This document shows, piece after piece, positions 23,043 to 31,714 of a DNA stretch of 54,878 bases. Origin of the DNA: Clostridiales bacterium (GTDB taxonomy: Bacteria; Bacillota; Clostridia; Oscillospirales; CAG-272); assembly GCA_016281775.1 (NCBI GenBank), contig JAEEJH010000091.1, positions 1-54,878 on the forward strand, written 5' to 3'. Positions within the stretch are counted from its first letter, which is position 1; each line of letters starts with the position of its first letter. A program made the position numbers and the translations under genes. Below the pieces are notes generated by a model. It saw only the letters and a program-made list of their open reading frames with translations, made no database searches and was not told the DNA's origin.

Positions 23043-24426
23043 CGTATGGAGCAGTTTCAACATAGTGGGCGTTTTACTGCTCAGCCTGCTCATTGCGAAT
23101 ATACTGCGGCGTTCGATTCCGTTTCTGCGGAAATCGCTCATACCCGCCTCGGTCCTCGGCGGCGCTCTTCTGATGATAACGGAGGGGATATACAAAGCGG
23201 TAACCGGCGACGTAATATTCGACACGGCTTTCTTCGGCGGAAACGGCACCGCGGCTCTTGAAATAATAACGTACCACTGCCTCGCGCTCGGTTTCATCGC
23301 TTCGGCGTTCAAAACGACGAAGAGCAAACTTACGAAAAAGAGAGTTTCGGAGATCTTCAATACCGGCGTGACTACGGTTTCCACGTACATACTGCAGGGC
23401 ATTTTCGGTCTTGCGATATCGGTCGTCGCGGCTCTTCTCGTTTCCGGCTTCTTTTCGGGCGCGGGAGTGCTTTTGCCGTTCGGCTACGGTCAGGGCACCG
23501 GTCAGGCGCTCAACTACGGCGGCATTTTCGAAGCCGATTACGGTTTTGAAGGCGGCAAGAGCTTCGGCCTTACGATAGCCGCGCTCGGTTTTCTCTGCGC
23601 GAGCATCGGCGGCGTCATCCACCTCAACATAATGAAAAAGCTCGGCAGGATAAAGACACGCGACGGCGACCACAAAGCGATGTATTCGGAAGAAATAGAT
23701 TCCGAAAACGAGATACCCATGCAGGAAAGCATAGACAAACTCACGATACAGATCGCTCTGATCGCGGCCGCGTATACGCTGACTTACCTGATCATGTCCG
23801 GTCTCGGCGCGCTTCTGCCCGGTATGAAATCGGTGATCTTCGGCTTCAACTTCCTGCTCGGCGTGCTCTCGGCGACTCTCATAAAGCTGCTTTTGAATTT
23901 CCTGCGCAAAAAGAATATCATCAAAAAAGAATACACGAATAACTTTCTTATGACGCGTACGAGCAACTTTTTCTTCGACCTTATGGTCGTCGCCGGCATA
24001 GCGGCGATAAGGCTCGGCGCTTTGCAAAACTACTGGGGCATCATTCTGATAATGGGCTTCGTCGGAATGGTGATAACGTATCTATATAACCATTTTGTTG
24101 CAAAAAAACTGTTCCCCGAATATCAGGAAGAGCAGTTTCTCATGATGTACGGCATGCTCACGGGTACGGCGAGCACCGGTATAATACTTCTGCGTGAGGC
24201 TGACGGCGAATTCGAAACGCCGGCGGCTGACAATATGGTATATCAGAACTTCCCGGCGATCGTATTCGGTTTTCCGATGATGCTGCTCGCAACGCTCGCG
24301 GGCACCAGACCGGTTTTGACGCTCATAATACTGATCGTGTTTTTCGCCGTTATGAACGTCATTCTTTTCAGAAGCAGGATATTTAAATTCAAGAAAAAAG
24401 AGGAACAGAAAGATGAGCAGCTTTGA
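23020..24426 (+). CDS. sodium/glutamate symporter family transporter (GltS-like)
   Basis: A 468-residue membrane protein with about ten membrane segments in two inverted halves. Each half has the glycine-rich re-entrant segment of the GltS (ESS) family: FGYGQGTGQALNYGG in the first and YGMLTGTASTGIILLREAD in the second. It probably co-transports sodium with glutamate or a related dicarboxylate. It overlaps the acyltransferase gene by 23 bases and the next gene by 14 bases, so the three genes are translated from one message. Confidence 0.85.
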   Translation: MENFWDFNVWSSFNIVGVLLLSLLIANILRRSIPFLRKSLIPASVLGGALLMITEGIYKAVTGDVIFDTAFFGGNGTAALEIITYHCLALGFIASAFKTTKSKLTKKRVSEIFNTGVTTVSTYILQGIFGLAISVVAALLVSGFFSGAGVLLPFGYGQGTGQALNYGGIFEADYGFEGGKSFGLTIAALGFLCASIGGVIHLNIMKKLGRIKTRDGDHKAMYSEEIDSENEIPMQESIDKLTIQIALIAAAYTLTYLIMSGLGALLPGMKSVIFGFNFLLGVLSATLIKLLLNFLRKKNIIKKEYTNNFLMTRTSNFFFDLMVVAGIAAIRLGALQNYWGIILIMGFVGMVITYLYNHFVAKKLFPEYQEEQFLMMYGMLTGTASTGIILLREADGEFETPAADNMVYQNFPAIVFGFPMMLLATLAGTRPVLTLIILIVFFAVMNVILFRSRIFKFKKKEEQKDEQL

Positions 24427-25345
24427 GAATTTGAGGATCGTTGACAACTTCTACCAGACGTCGTTGTTTTTCCCGATGCCTACGGTCATAATAAGCACGC
24501 TGTGCGACGACGGGATGACATCGCTCGGTCCGTATTCGCTCGTTCAGCCGTACTACGTCGCCGGCAAGGATTATTACGCCATGCTCCTTTGCTGCCGCAA
24601 TTCGTCGAACACGGCGCAGAATATTCTTAAAAACGGCAAATGCGCGCTCAACTTCATAAGCGACGATCCGAAGATGTTCAAAGAGGCGGTGAAACTCTCG
24701 TGGCCGGGCGACAAACCCGAAGAAAAAATGCCGAAATGCAATTTCCGCCGCGAAAAGAGTCTCATCGAAGAAGAAACCGGCGAAAAGCGCCCCGAGGTGC
24801 TTACAGACGCGATCGAGGTCATAGAATGCACGTGGATGAGAGAACTTGACGGAGCCGGCAAAGACCTGCCGGGAGAGCTGAACGGCTATGAGGGACCTTA
24901 TCACGACTTCAACGGCATAACGAGCAAATTCGGCGCGCACTTCATTCTTCGCGTTGACAAAATACTCATGAAAAAGAAATACAGAGACGCGATAATCAAC
25001 GGCGTCAGAGCTCAGGACTTCCCCGCTCTGCCGGTCGATTACGGCTACCGCGATTCGAAAAACTTCTGGTTTCACAGAAAGGCGCGTATGAGAGCGGAAC
25101 TTCTGCAGATGCGTCAGGCGACTCTCGAGTCGGTCAGATACGCCGCCGACAGAGCCGACGACAAGGTCAAATTCACAGACGGCGCTCTCAAGACCGTTCT
25201 CGGCGTGCCGCGCGTATTTCTGCCGCTCGTTCTGAAAGGCTGCGTGAGCTGGGCGAAAGAAAACAACGTCGAGCTCATAACCGAAGAACACATGAAGATC
25301 ATTAACGACAAAAGAGCAAAAGAAAAAGAGAAGGGTAAAAAATAA
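24413..25345 (+). CDS. flavin reductase-like (FMN-binding) domain protein
   Basis: A 310-residue protein with the split-barrel flavin-reductase pattern: FFPMPTVIISTLCDDGMTSLGPYSL at the start, MLLCCRNSSNTAQNILKNGKCALNFI (FMN phosphate contact region) and a later HFILRVDKIL strand. The family includes NAD(P)H:FMN reductases and FMN-dependent oxidoreductase components. The last 90 residues are longer than in the basic family and basic at the end (KEKEKGKK). Third gene of the operon with the acyltransferase and GltS-like transporter; substrate unknown. Confidence 0.78.
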   Translation: MSSFENLRIVDNFYQTSLFFPMPTVIISTLCDDGMTSLGPYSLVQPYYVAGKDYYAMLLCCRNSSNTAQNILKNGKCALNFISDDPKMFKEAVKLSWPGDKPEEKMPKCNFRREKSLIEEETGEKRPEVLTDAIEVIECTWMRELDGAGKDLPGELNGYEGPYHDFNGITSKFGAHFILRVDKILMKKKYRDAIINGVRAQDFPALPVDYGYRDSKNFWFHRKARMRAELLQMRQATLESVRYAADRADDKVKFTDGALKTVLGVPRVFLPLVLKGCVSWAKENNVELITEEHMKIINDKRAKEKEKGKK

Positions 25346-25375
25346 CAGCGGCGCCGATAACGCCGATGAAATGAC

Positions 25376-25404
25376 AAAGGACTGCCGGCAGGCAGTCCTT
25401 TATT
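25376..25404. terminator. bidirectional intrinsic terminator
   Basis: Stem AAAGGACTGCC / GGCAGTCCTTT (25376-25386, 25391-25401) with a 4-base loop between two converging genes. Confidence 0.88.
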
Positions 25405-25418
25405 CTGCGTCTCGTTTT

Positions 25419-27917
25419 TTATCTGATCTTTTCGACCACGACTCTGACTGACGCGGTGAAGCCCATATAATCGACCGTAACGACCGTTTCGCCGACGGCT
25501 TTCGCGGTGATCTGACCGTTCGCGCTGACGTTGATCAGGTCGTGATCGTAATCGTCGCGTATCGTGAGCTGCTGATCCCACGCCTGAAGATCCGACGGGA
25601 TATCCTTTGTTTTGGCGTCTGTAAAACTCGATTTATTGCCCCAGAGCATCAGATATTCGTTTGTGGCGCTCTTGGCTATGAACGCCGGCTGTTTCGTCTC
25701 GTTTCTGTAATAGAACGTGACCGTATCTATCTCGGGATAGAACGCCACGGGCTTGGACTGATCGAGATAGTCGGGAGCCACGGCGAATTCGCACATGAGA
25801 TCGTTGAATTTCGCATACACCCTTACGACCTCGTCGCACAGCAGTTTAACGGTGCACTTTTCTTTATTGACCGTCACTTTCGTCTCGTCGTAGAAATATT
25901 CGATCTGCGAAAGTATCCCGGCTTTCTTCGTCGTCTCTTCTCTTCCGTTTTTGTTCATAAGCGATACGGCAAAATTCTTGGATCCGCCTTTTTTGGTTAT
26001 ATTGAGCGTTCTGCCGCTTTGATTCGAATTGGTTATACGAAACTGGATATAATCCGGAGTATTCGTTCTGTCGCTCTTGGACGCCTTTCCGCCGTTGTCG
26101 TCGAGCTGATCTTCATGCCCATAAAGATCCGTGCCTACCCACGTTATCGGCGCCATACGCGTAGGCCAGTTGCCCCAGTCGAATCCGGTCGGCTGATACG
26201 CGTAAGCTATATACTGCTGAACGTTGAAGATGTCTATGTGCCCGAGCGGGTCGCCGGTTATGCCCATATTATGTATGCACTCGCGGATATTGGAACCGTT
26301 CGTCTGATGTTTGAGCATCGCTTCCTGACGGAAGTAAATTCCGTCGAACGACGTCATCACATGCACATAGCAGTTGTTTGAAAAACGTGACGCCGTGGCG
26401 ACCGATACAAAGCATTCATACGCGTCCACGTATTTGACGTCCGCGCTGTCTTCAGAGTCGTTATGCTTATAAGCGGTGCCTCTGAACGTAAGCTTGCCCG
26501 GCCAGTCGGGATCGTTTGCCGGCGCCGTATATACTCTTGTGAAATCTCCGAGAGTGTCGTTCCATGAAGCGTACAGATACAGCGTATCGCCGACGACCAC
26601 CATCGCGCCTTCGCCGCAGCCCCATTTATCTTTTTTGCCGTCGAACGTGACTATCGCTTTGGGATCGCCGTAGCCCCAGCCTTCGCCGGTCCATTTCTCT
26701 ACGAACGCGCCCTGCGGAGTCTTGCTTCTCGATACGAAAAGGTTGTTGTCAAGGCCGTCGTGCCAGAGTATCGTCGTATACGCCGCGTAATAATACTCGC
26801 CTATTTTGATCACGCCGGGGTCGCACGACCAGTTCCAGTCCTCAGACGACGAGGTCGGACGTACCGCGCCCGTGTCCGTGGTCCACGTCTTGCCTTTATC
26901 GTAAGATCTTCTGTATTTGCCCCAGTCTACCTCTCCGCCAACTCCGGAGTTGGAAGCGAGCCACGCGTCGATCGTGCCGTCTTCGTTGATTATCATACTC
27001 GGACCGTATCTGTAACCGCCGCCGGTGTAGATCTCCCAGCCGTAGTTCGCTACGCGGAAAAGTGAGTCGGCTTCGGACGCGTTTTTGGATATGTACGCCG
27101 ATTTGAGGTTGTAGCTGTCGCCTCTCGAGACGGTATAGATCTGCCCGTCCTTCACGACGCTCTGTACGAGCACCATGCGGAGAGCGTTGGAAACGATCTG
27201 AGCGTAATCAGCGTACGTGACCGTCGACGAGTTCGGTTTCGAAAGATCTATATAATCGGAGAGTCCGGTCTCGGAAGCGAGCTTCGCAACGCCGTAAACG
27301 TCAGCGTATTTTCTGTAACCGACTGCGTATAAAAAGCCTCTCAGCACTTCGCCGTAGGTGATCGGATCGTTCGGCTTGAATTCCGTGCCCTCGACCTGCG
27401 TCATAAAGCCCTGGTTGACGGCGATCTCCGCGCGTCTCATTTCGGCGGAGTGTTTCTCCATATCTGTATAGACGTTCTCGCAGATGTATACGGACTGCTG
27501 CTGCATGAAACCCGTGCAGTTCGCGATATCGTACGCGAAATCTATGCGCGGTACGAGTCCGTCGGCTTTGGCGTCGGCGTTTTTGATGATCGATTCTTTT
27601 ATAAGTCTCTGCAGTATCGCGGCTCCGTCGCCGTCGTCCGCGGCAGGATCGTTCTTAACGTTTTTGCCCGAGAGTTCTTCATCGGGTATCACGTAACCCG
27701 GTCCGCCCGGCACGGGATCGGTATCGACCGGTTCCGTCGCGGGTTCGGTCTGCGCGTCGGTCGAGGCGGGTTCCGTGTCGATCGGCAGCGGTTCAGTCAC
27801 TATATCGCCGGCTCCGGTCGCCGTTGTGATATCCGGCGTGCCTTCGACGCAGCCTGCAAATATCCCGACGCACGTTGCGATAATAAGCAAAAGCGCGGTA
27901 AGTCTGTACTTGTTCAT
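25419..27917 (-). CDS. surface lipoprotein with SLH-like region, beta-propeller and Big2 domain
   Basis: An 832-residue lipoprotein when started at ATG 27917, which has AAAGGTGAT just upstream and gives a signal peptide ending IFAGC (Cys23). The ORF track's longer start (28019) adds a non-signal extension and is rejected. After a Thr/Glu-rich linker there is an S-layer-homology-like region (about 140-235; KPNDPITYGEVLRGFL), then a five-bladed propeller like GH43-type glycosidases (about 250-560) with repeated phrases such as DPGVIKIGEYYYAAYTT and GEGAMVVVGDTLYLYAS. A C-terminal Big2 Ig-like domain follows (about 755-832, ISANGxITAKAVGETVVTV type). Probable extracellular carbohydrate-binding or -cleaving protein; catalytic residues cannot be assigned. 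Confidence 0.8.
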   Translation of the reverse strand: MNKYRLTALLLIIATCVGIFAGCVEGTPDITTATGAGDIVTEPLPIDTEPASTDAQTEPATEPVDTDPVPGGPGYVIPDEELSGKNVKNDPAADDGDGAAILQRLIKESIIKNADAKADGLVPRIDFAYDIANCTGFMQQQSVYICENVYTDMEKHSAEMRRAEIAVNQGFMTQVEGTEFKPNDPITYGEVLRGFLYAVGYRKYADVYGVAKLASETGLSDYIDLSKPNSSTVTYADYAQIVSNALRMVLVQSVVKDGQIYTVSRGDSYNLKSAYISKNASEADSLFRVANYGWEIYTGGGYRYGPSMIINEDGTIDAWLASNSGVGGEVDWGKYRRSYDKGKTWTTDTGAVRPTSSSEDWNWSCDPGVIKIGEYYYAAYTTILWHDGLDNNLFVSRSKTPQGAFVEKWTGEGWGYGDPKAIVTFDGKKDKWGCGEGAMVVVGDTLYLYASWNDTLGDFTRVYTAPANDPDWPGKLTFRGTAYKHNDSEDSADVKYVDAYECFVSVATASRFSNNCYVHVMTSFDGIYFRQEAMLKHQTNGSNIRECIHNMGITGDPLGHIDIFNVQQYIAYAYQPTGFDWGNWPTRMAPITWVGTDLYGHEDQLDDNGGKASKSDRTNTPDYIQFRITNSNQSGRTLNITKKGGSKNFAVSLMNKNGREETTKKAGILSQIEYFYDETKVTVNKEKCTVKLLCDEVVRVYAKFNDLMCEFAVAPDYLDQSKPVAFYPEIDTVTFYYRNETKQPAFIAKSATNEYLMLWGNKSSFTDAKTKDIPSDLQAWDQQLTIRDDYDHDLINVSANGQITAKAVGETVVTVDYMGFTASVRVVVEKIR

Positions 27918-27942
27918 AGTATCACCTTTCGATTTTTTTCTT

Positions 27943-27971
27943 ATTATACAATATTTCAATATGCAAGTCAA
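27943..27971 (-). promoter_or_regulatory. promoter of the surface lipoprotein gene
   Basis: Minus strand -35 TTGACT (27966-27971), 17-base spacer, perfect -10 TATAAT (27943-27948). Confidence 0.78.
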
Positions 27972-28100
27972 GAGCATTATCGGAAAATTTTTATGTAAAA
28001 ATCTATACCGATTTTTCACGATTATGATTTGAAGCCAGCAGAAATATTGCGTTTTTTATGAAATTTTATCATTTTTGTCGTATTATTTGCAAGAAAAGAC

Positions 28101-28129
28101 TTGATATTATGCAAAACTTGTGATATAAT
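28101..28129 (+). promoter_or_regulatory. promoter of the citrate-synthase-like gene
   Basis: -35 TTGATA (28101-28106), 17-base spacer, perfect -10 TATAAT (28124-28129). Confidence 0.78.
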
Positions 28130-28161
28130 CGGCGATAACAACGCTGAGTGCGGAGGTCATT

Positions 28162-29601
28162 ATGGAAGAATACAAAATTTCAAGATCGGACAGTATATCG
28201 CTTCAGTTCTCCGAATCGTCCAATCTGCTCGAACAGTCGGGCTACAGATACGAGCTTCAGGAGAGGGAGACGCCGAACCTTTACAGGTATCTTTTCGACT
28301 ACGATTCGATACCGAAGGTATCGTTCAACCACCGTCACGTACCGATCAATATGCCCGAAAAAATATGGATAACCGACACGACTTTCCGTGACGGTCAGCA
28401 ATCCACCTCGCCTTTTACGGTCGATCAGATCGTCGACATATTCAAAATGCTCCACCGTCTCGGCGGCAAAAACGGGATAATCAGGCAGTCGGAATTTTTC
28501 GTCTATTCGGAAAAAGACAGACGAGCCGTTCAGGAATGTATGGCGCTCGGATACGAATTTCCCGAGGTGACGAGCTGGATAAGAGCGAACAAGAACGATC
28601 TGCAGCTCGTAAAGGATCTCGGGATCAAAGAGACGGGCATACTCGTTTCATGTTCCGACTATCATATTTATAAGAAAATGGGGCTCACGAGGAAGAGCGC
28701 GCTTGAAAAGTATCTGAATTCCGTTGAAGAAGTCATAAACTTCGGCATCAAGCCGCGCTGTCACTTCGAAGACATAACGAGAGCCGATTTTTACGGGTTC
28801 GTCGTGCCGTTCGCCTCGGCTCTGATGGAGCTCGGCGAGAAATACAACGTGCCGATCAAGATCAGGGCGTGCGATACGATGGGCTACGGCGTAAGCTACC
28901 CCGGCGTGGCTCTGCCGCGAAGCGTTCAGGGAATTATATACGGTCTGCTCCACTATTCGAGAGTGCCGTCGGAGATGCTCGAATGGCACGGACATAACGA
29001 TTTTTACAAGGTCGTCACGAACGCTTCGACCGCGTGGCTCTACGGCTGCTCGTCGGTCAACTGTTCTCTGCTCGGCATAGGCGAGCGCACGGGCAACTGC
29101 CCGCTTGAAGCGATGGTGATAGAATACTGTTCGCTGCGCGGCACCGAAGACGGAATGGATCTTTCGGTGATAACCGAGATAGCGAAGTATTTCGAAGAGC
29201 ACGTCGGTTACGAGATCCCTGTCAGAACGCCTTTCGTCGGACGTAATTTCAATACGACGAGAGCCGGCATACACGCAGACGGCATTCTGAAAGACGAAGA
29301 AATATATAACATATTCAATACCGAAAAGATTCTGAACCGTCCGGTGTCCGTCGCGGTCGACTCTCACAGCGGCGCCGCGGGCATCGCTCACTGGCTCAAT
29401 TCGTTCTATTCGCTTACCGGCGACAACAGGATCGACAAGCATCATCCTATCGTCGCAAAGATCAAAGAGCGCGTGGCGGAGCTTTACGAAGACGGCAGGA
29501 CCACTGTAATGGGCGACGCGGAGCTTGAGGATATTTTACGCCAGATCGACTTTTCACTGTACGAAAAACTGTCGCATATCAACGTAAAAATCGTACCGTA
29601 A
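28162..29601 (+). CDS. DRE-TIM family acyl-CoA condensing enzyme, probably (Re)-citrate synthase or homocitrate-synthase-like
   Basis: A 479-residue enzyme of the isopropylmalate/homocitrate synthase family. WITDTTFRDGQQS gives the metal/substrate Arg-Asp, CHFEDITRADFYG and RACDTMGYG further substrate contacts, EWHGHNDFY the metal-binding H-x-H, and GIGERTGNCPLEA the family glycine loop. The long N-terminal extension and the phrases IIRQSEFF and EVTSWIRANKNDL resemble, from memory, the (Re)-citrate synthases of anaerobic clostridia rather than leucine-pathway LeuA; the LeuA C-terminal regulatory domain is absent. It would condense acetyl-CoA with oxaloacetate (or 2-oxoglutarate). GGAGG precedes ATG 28162. 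Single gene with its own promoter; no lysine or leucine genes nearby. Confidence 0.75.
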   Translation: MEEYKISRSDSISLQFSESSNLLEQSGYRYELQERETPNLYRYLFDYDSIPKVSFNHRHVPINMPEKIWITDTTFRDGQQSTSPFTVDQIVDIFKMLHRLGGKNGIIRQSEFFVYSEKDRRAVQECMALGYEFPEVTSWIRANKNDLQLVKDLGIKETGILVSCSDYHIYKKMGLTRKSALEKYLNSVEEVINFGIKPRCHFEDITRADFYGFVVPFASALMELGEKYNVPIKIRACDTMGYGVSYPGVALPRSVQGIIYGLLHYSRVPSEMLEWHGHNDFYKVVTNASTAWLYGCSSVNCSLLGIGERTGNCPLEAMVIEYCSLRGTEDGMDLSVITEIAKYFEEHVGYEIPVRTPFVGRNFNTTRAGIHADGILKDEEIYNIFNTEKILNRPVSVAVDSHSGAAGIAHWLNSFYSLTGDNRIDKHHPIVAKIKERVAELYEDGRTTVMGDAELEDILRQIDFSLYEKLSHINVKIVP

Positions 29602-29668
29602 ATTGTGAAAACGTCAAAAAAACTTTGTAAAATCATCGGCAGAGATTGTAAACAATCGACAAAGAATC

Positions 29669-29696
29669 TTGACTTTGGTTTTGATTATGATAAAAT
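29669..29696 (+). promoter_or_regulatory. promoter of the DUF4358 lipoprotein gene
   Basis: -35 TTGACT (29669-29674), 16-base spacer, -10 TAAAAT (29691-29696). Confidence 0.65.
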
Positions 29697-29730
29697 GTGA
29701 TCATTAAAATCCAAATTTCAAGAGGACGTT

Positions 29731-30432
29731 ATGAAAAAAATAATCACACTTTTACTTATTGCGATAATGATCGTTACGGCGGTTTCGTGCGCCGACAGCG
29801 GTAAGCCTTCGGATACGGTCAAGCAGACCGAGCAGCAGACAAAAGCGGCTCAGCCGACCGAGGCCGCCGATACCGGAGCGGCGACGGAACCCGCTCCCGA
29901 ACAGCTCCCCGACGTGACCGTTCCCGACGCCGTGCTTACCTACGTTCCCGCCGACGTCTACACGACCAAAGAGGCCGCGGCTGAAAACGGATATAAAGAA
30001 GTTTCAAAAGTGAACCTCGCCGACTGGTTCATGGATAAAAAAGAACTTGACTCGAATTTCGAATTCATAATCCCGGCTGAATTCGAACAGATCGAGGGCT
30101 ACGTTTTCCGTATTCCCCAGGGCAAACACGTAATGGAGATAGACGTTTTCAAGGTTAAGGACAAAGCGGCTCTTCAGAGCGTCATCGCGCTCGCCGAAAA
30201 ACGCTATGAAAAACTGAAATCGTCAGACTGGAAACTCTACGACGACGAACAGGGCTCCAACGCGAAAATCATAGAGACCGGCAAGATTGAAGCATACGGC
30301 GATTTCGTCATATTCACGCTCACAAACGATTCCGAGATCAGCATGCTCCGCGCGAAAAAGCAGATCCACGATAATCCGACCTGCTCCGCCGTTGAAGTCT
30401 ACAAAGCGATCACGAGCGATCTTACCGAATAA
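29731..30432 (+). CDS. DUF4358 domain lipoprotein
   Basis: A 233-residue lipoprotein: signal ending TAVSC (Cys20), a Thr/Ala/Glu/Pro-rich linker to about residue 75, then a globular domain (about 115-215) with the DUF4358 pattern, including IPQGKHVMEIDVFKVKD, LAEKRYEKLKSSDWKLY and AYGDFVIFTLTND. The function of DUF4358 is unknown; it is common in Clostridia as single-copy lipoproteins. AGAGG precedes the ATG; a terminator follows 18 bases after the stop, so the gene is monocistronic. Confidence 0.82.
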   Translation: MKKIITLLLIAIMIVTAVSCADSGKPSDTVKQTEQQTKAAQPTEAADTGAATEPAPEQLPDVTVPDAVLTYVPADVYTTKEAAAENGYKEVSKVNLADWFMDKKELDSNFEFIIPAEFEQIEGYVFRIPQGKHVMEIDVFKVKDKAALQSVIALAEKRYEKLKSSDWKLYDDEQGSNAKIIETGKIEAYGDFVIFTLTNDSEISMLRAKKQIHDNPTCSAVEVYKAITSDLTE

Positions 30433-30450
30433 TTGAATAAAATCAAAAAA

Positions 30451-30480
30451 ATGCTGTCGCAATGCGGCGGCATTTTTTCG
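30451..30480 (+). terminator. intrinsic terminator of the DUF4358 gene
   Basis: Stem ATGCTGTCGC / GCGGCGGCAT (two G-U pairs) with a 3-base loop, followed by TTTTTT. Confidence 0.85.
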
Positions 30481-30554
30481 TTTATTATGTTACTGTCGGG
30501 TTTGTTTTAAAGATTTCAATATCTTTTTATTTGTAAGTAAAGAATGAAGCATAA

Positions 30555-30683
30555 CGTTTAAACCTCGAGCGCCCCGTGATCTGTTGATCACGGGAGGGGT
30601 CAAGAGGGGGTTGGGGAGTTGAAGGGGTGGGGACTCCCCAAGGCGCCGGAGGCGCACAGACTGTCGCCTGCGGCGACACCTTA
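30555..30683. repeat. palindromic mosaic element related to the one at 18.4-18.9 kb
   Basis: Non-coding G-rich stretch. It has hairpins CCCCGTGATC-tgtt-GATCACGGG, GCGCC-gga-GGCGC and TGTCGCC-tgc-GGCGACA, plus GTTGGGGAG and GGGGACTCCCCAAG phrases, ending GCGACACCTTAT as in the 18.65 kb element. It abuts the 3' end of coaD, so it lies in or just after that transcript. Confidence 0.7.
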
Positions 30684-31145
30684 TCAGATTATCTCTCTTA
30701 TAGCTTTCGGTACGTACTGCGAAAAGTCGACGCCGTACCTTATCAGTTCCCTGACCATGGTCGAGCTGATGAACGCTACTTCCGGGCTTGCGGGAAGGAT
30801 CACCGTCTCGACCTCGGGCGCGAGTTCTCTGTTGATGAGAGCCTGTGCGTATTCGTCGTCGAAATCAGACGCCGAGCGGCTGCCTTTTACGATCGCGGCG
30901 CAGCCGTGCTCTCTCGCGTAATCCGCGACGAGCTTATGCGAGATATCCGCCGTTACGTTTTCATAGTTGTCGGCGACGGCTTTTAAGAAAGCGTACCTCT
31001 CTTCTTCGGAAAACATATAATTCTTGCTTGAATTCTCAAAAGCGCAGACGATGACCTCGTCGAACATCGATGCGGCTCTCGCTATAAGATCCTCGTGACC
31101 GACGGTCACCGGGTCGAAACTGCCGGGAATAAGCGCGCGCGTCAT
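30684..31145 (-). CDS. coaD: phosphopantetheine adenylyltransferase
   Basis: A 153-residue enzyme that transfers AMP from ATP to 4'-phosphopantetheine, the fourth step of coenzyme A synthesis. It carries the nucleotidyltransferase motif PGSFDPVTVGH (the T/H-x-G-H signature), VKGSRSASDFDDEYAQA (substrate contacts) and the C-terminal AFISSTMVREL (the ISSTxxR signature). Full length. The stop lies directly next to a palindromic repeat. It overlaps the rsmD stop by four bases (ATGA); the pair rsmD-coaD is a common bacterial arrangement. Confidence 0.96.
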   Translation of the reverse strand: MTRALIPGSFDPVTVGHEDLIARAASMFDEVIVCAFENSSKNYMFSEEERYAFLKAVADNYENVTADISHKLVADYAREHGCAAIVKGSRSASDFDDEYAQALINRELAPEVETVILPASPEVAFISSTMVRELIRYGVDFSQYVPKAIREII

Positions 31146-31714
31146 ACCGTTTTCTCCTTTGGTTGTAATTTATAAAAGTATATCCTGCCGGATTTATATA
31201 TCTTCAGCACTTCGTAATCGCCGCATAGACCGGGTTTTTCGTCGAAAAGCGTGTCCTTATCCCATTCGGCAATAACGAGAGCGTTAGCCGACAGGACGTC
31301 ATAGACGCGCAGTTTTGCAAGCGCCTCGGGTAAAAGCCCCGAGCCGTACGGCGGATCGAGGAAAACGATATCGAATTTTTCGCCCGATTTTTTAGCCGAA
31401 CGCAGATATTCCGCGTGATCCATCGTAAGTATCACACACTTTTTATACAGATGCGTCTTGTTGGCGTTTGCGTAGATAACGTCGAACGCCTCGCGCGAGC
31501 TGTCGATGAAAACCGCTTTCTCGGCTCCGCGTGACAGCGCTTCGAGACCGAGCTGACCGCTGCCGGCGAACAGGTCAAGGACCTTTCTGCCCTCTATATC
31601 GAACTGTATCGCCGAAAAAATGACCTCCTTGGCGCGCTGGAGCGTCGGGCGCGTCGCTTCGCCTTCGAGCGTTATGAGTTTCGTACCTCTTGCCGATCCG
31701 GTTATGATGTTCAT
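31142..31714 (-). CDS. rsmD: 16S rRNA (guanine-966-N2)-methyltransferase
   Basis: A 190-residue SAM-dependent methyltransferase. MNIITGSARGTKL is the usual start, ATRPTLQRAKEVIFS the RNA-binding segment, VLDLFAGSGQLGLEALSRGA the SAM-binding motif I, and FLDPPYGSG the D-P-P-Y catalytic motif of N2-guanine methyltransferases. It acts on the 30S subunit. ATGA overlap with uvrC upstream and coaD downstream shows a tightly coupled three-gene unit. Confidence 0.95.
   Translation of the reverse strand: MNIITGSARGTKLITLEGEATRPTLQRAKEVIFSAIQFDIEGRKVLDLFAGSGQLGLEALSRGAEKAVFIDSSREAFDVIYANANKTHLYKKCVILTMDHAEYLRSAKKSGEKFDIVFLDPPYGSGLLPEALAKLRVYDVLSANALVIAEWDKDTLFDEKPGLCGDYEVLKIYKSGRIYFYKLQPKEKTV

Noticed and set aside
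27918-28019. N-terminal extension of the surface lipoprotein
   Set aside because: The extended start destroys the signal peptide and overlaps the promoter's -10; ATG 27917 has AAAGGTGAT and gives a lipobox.
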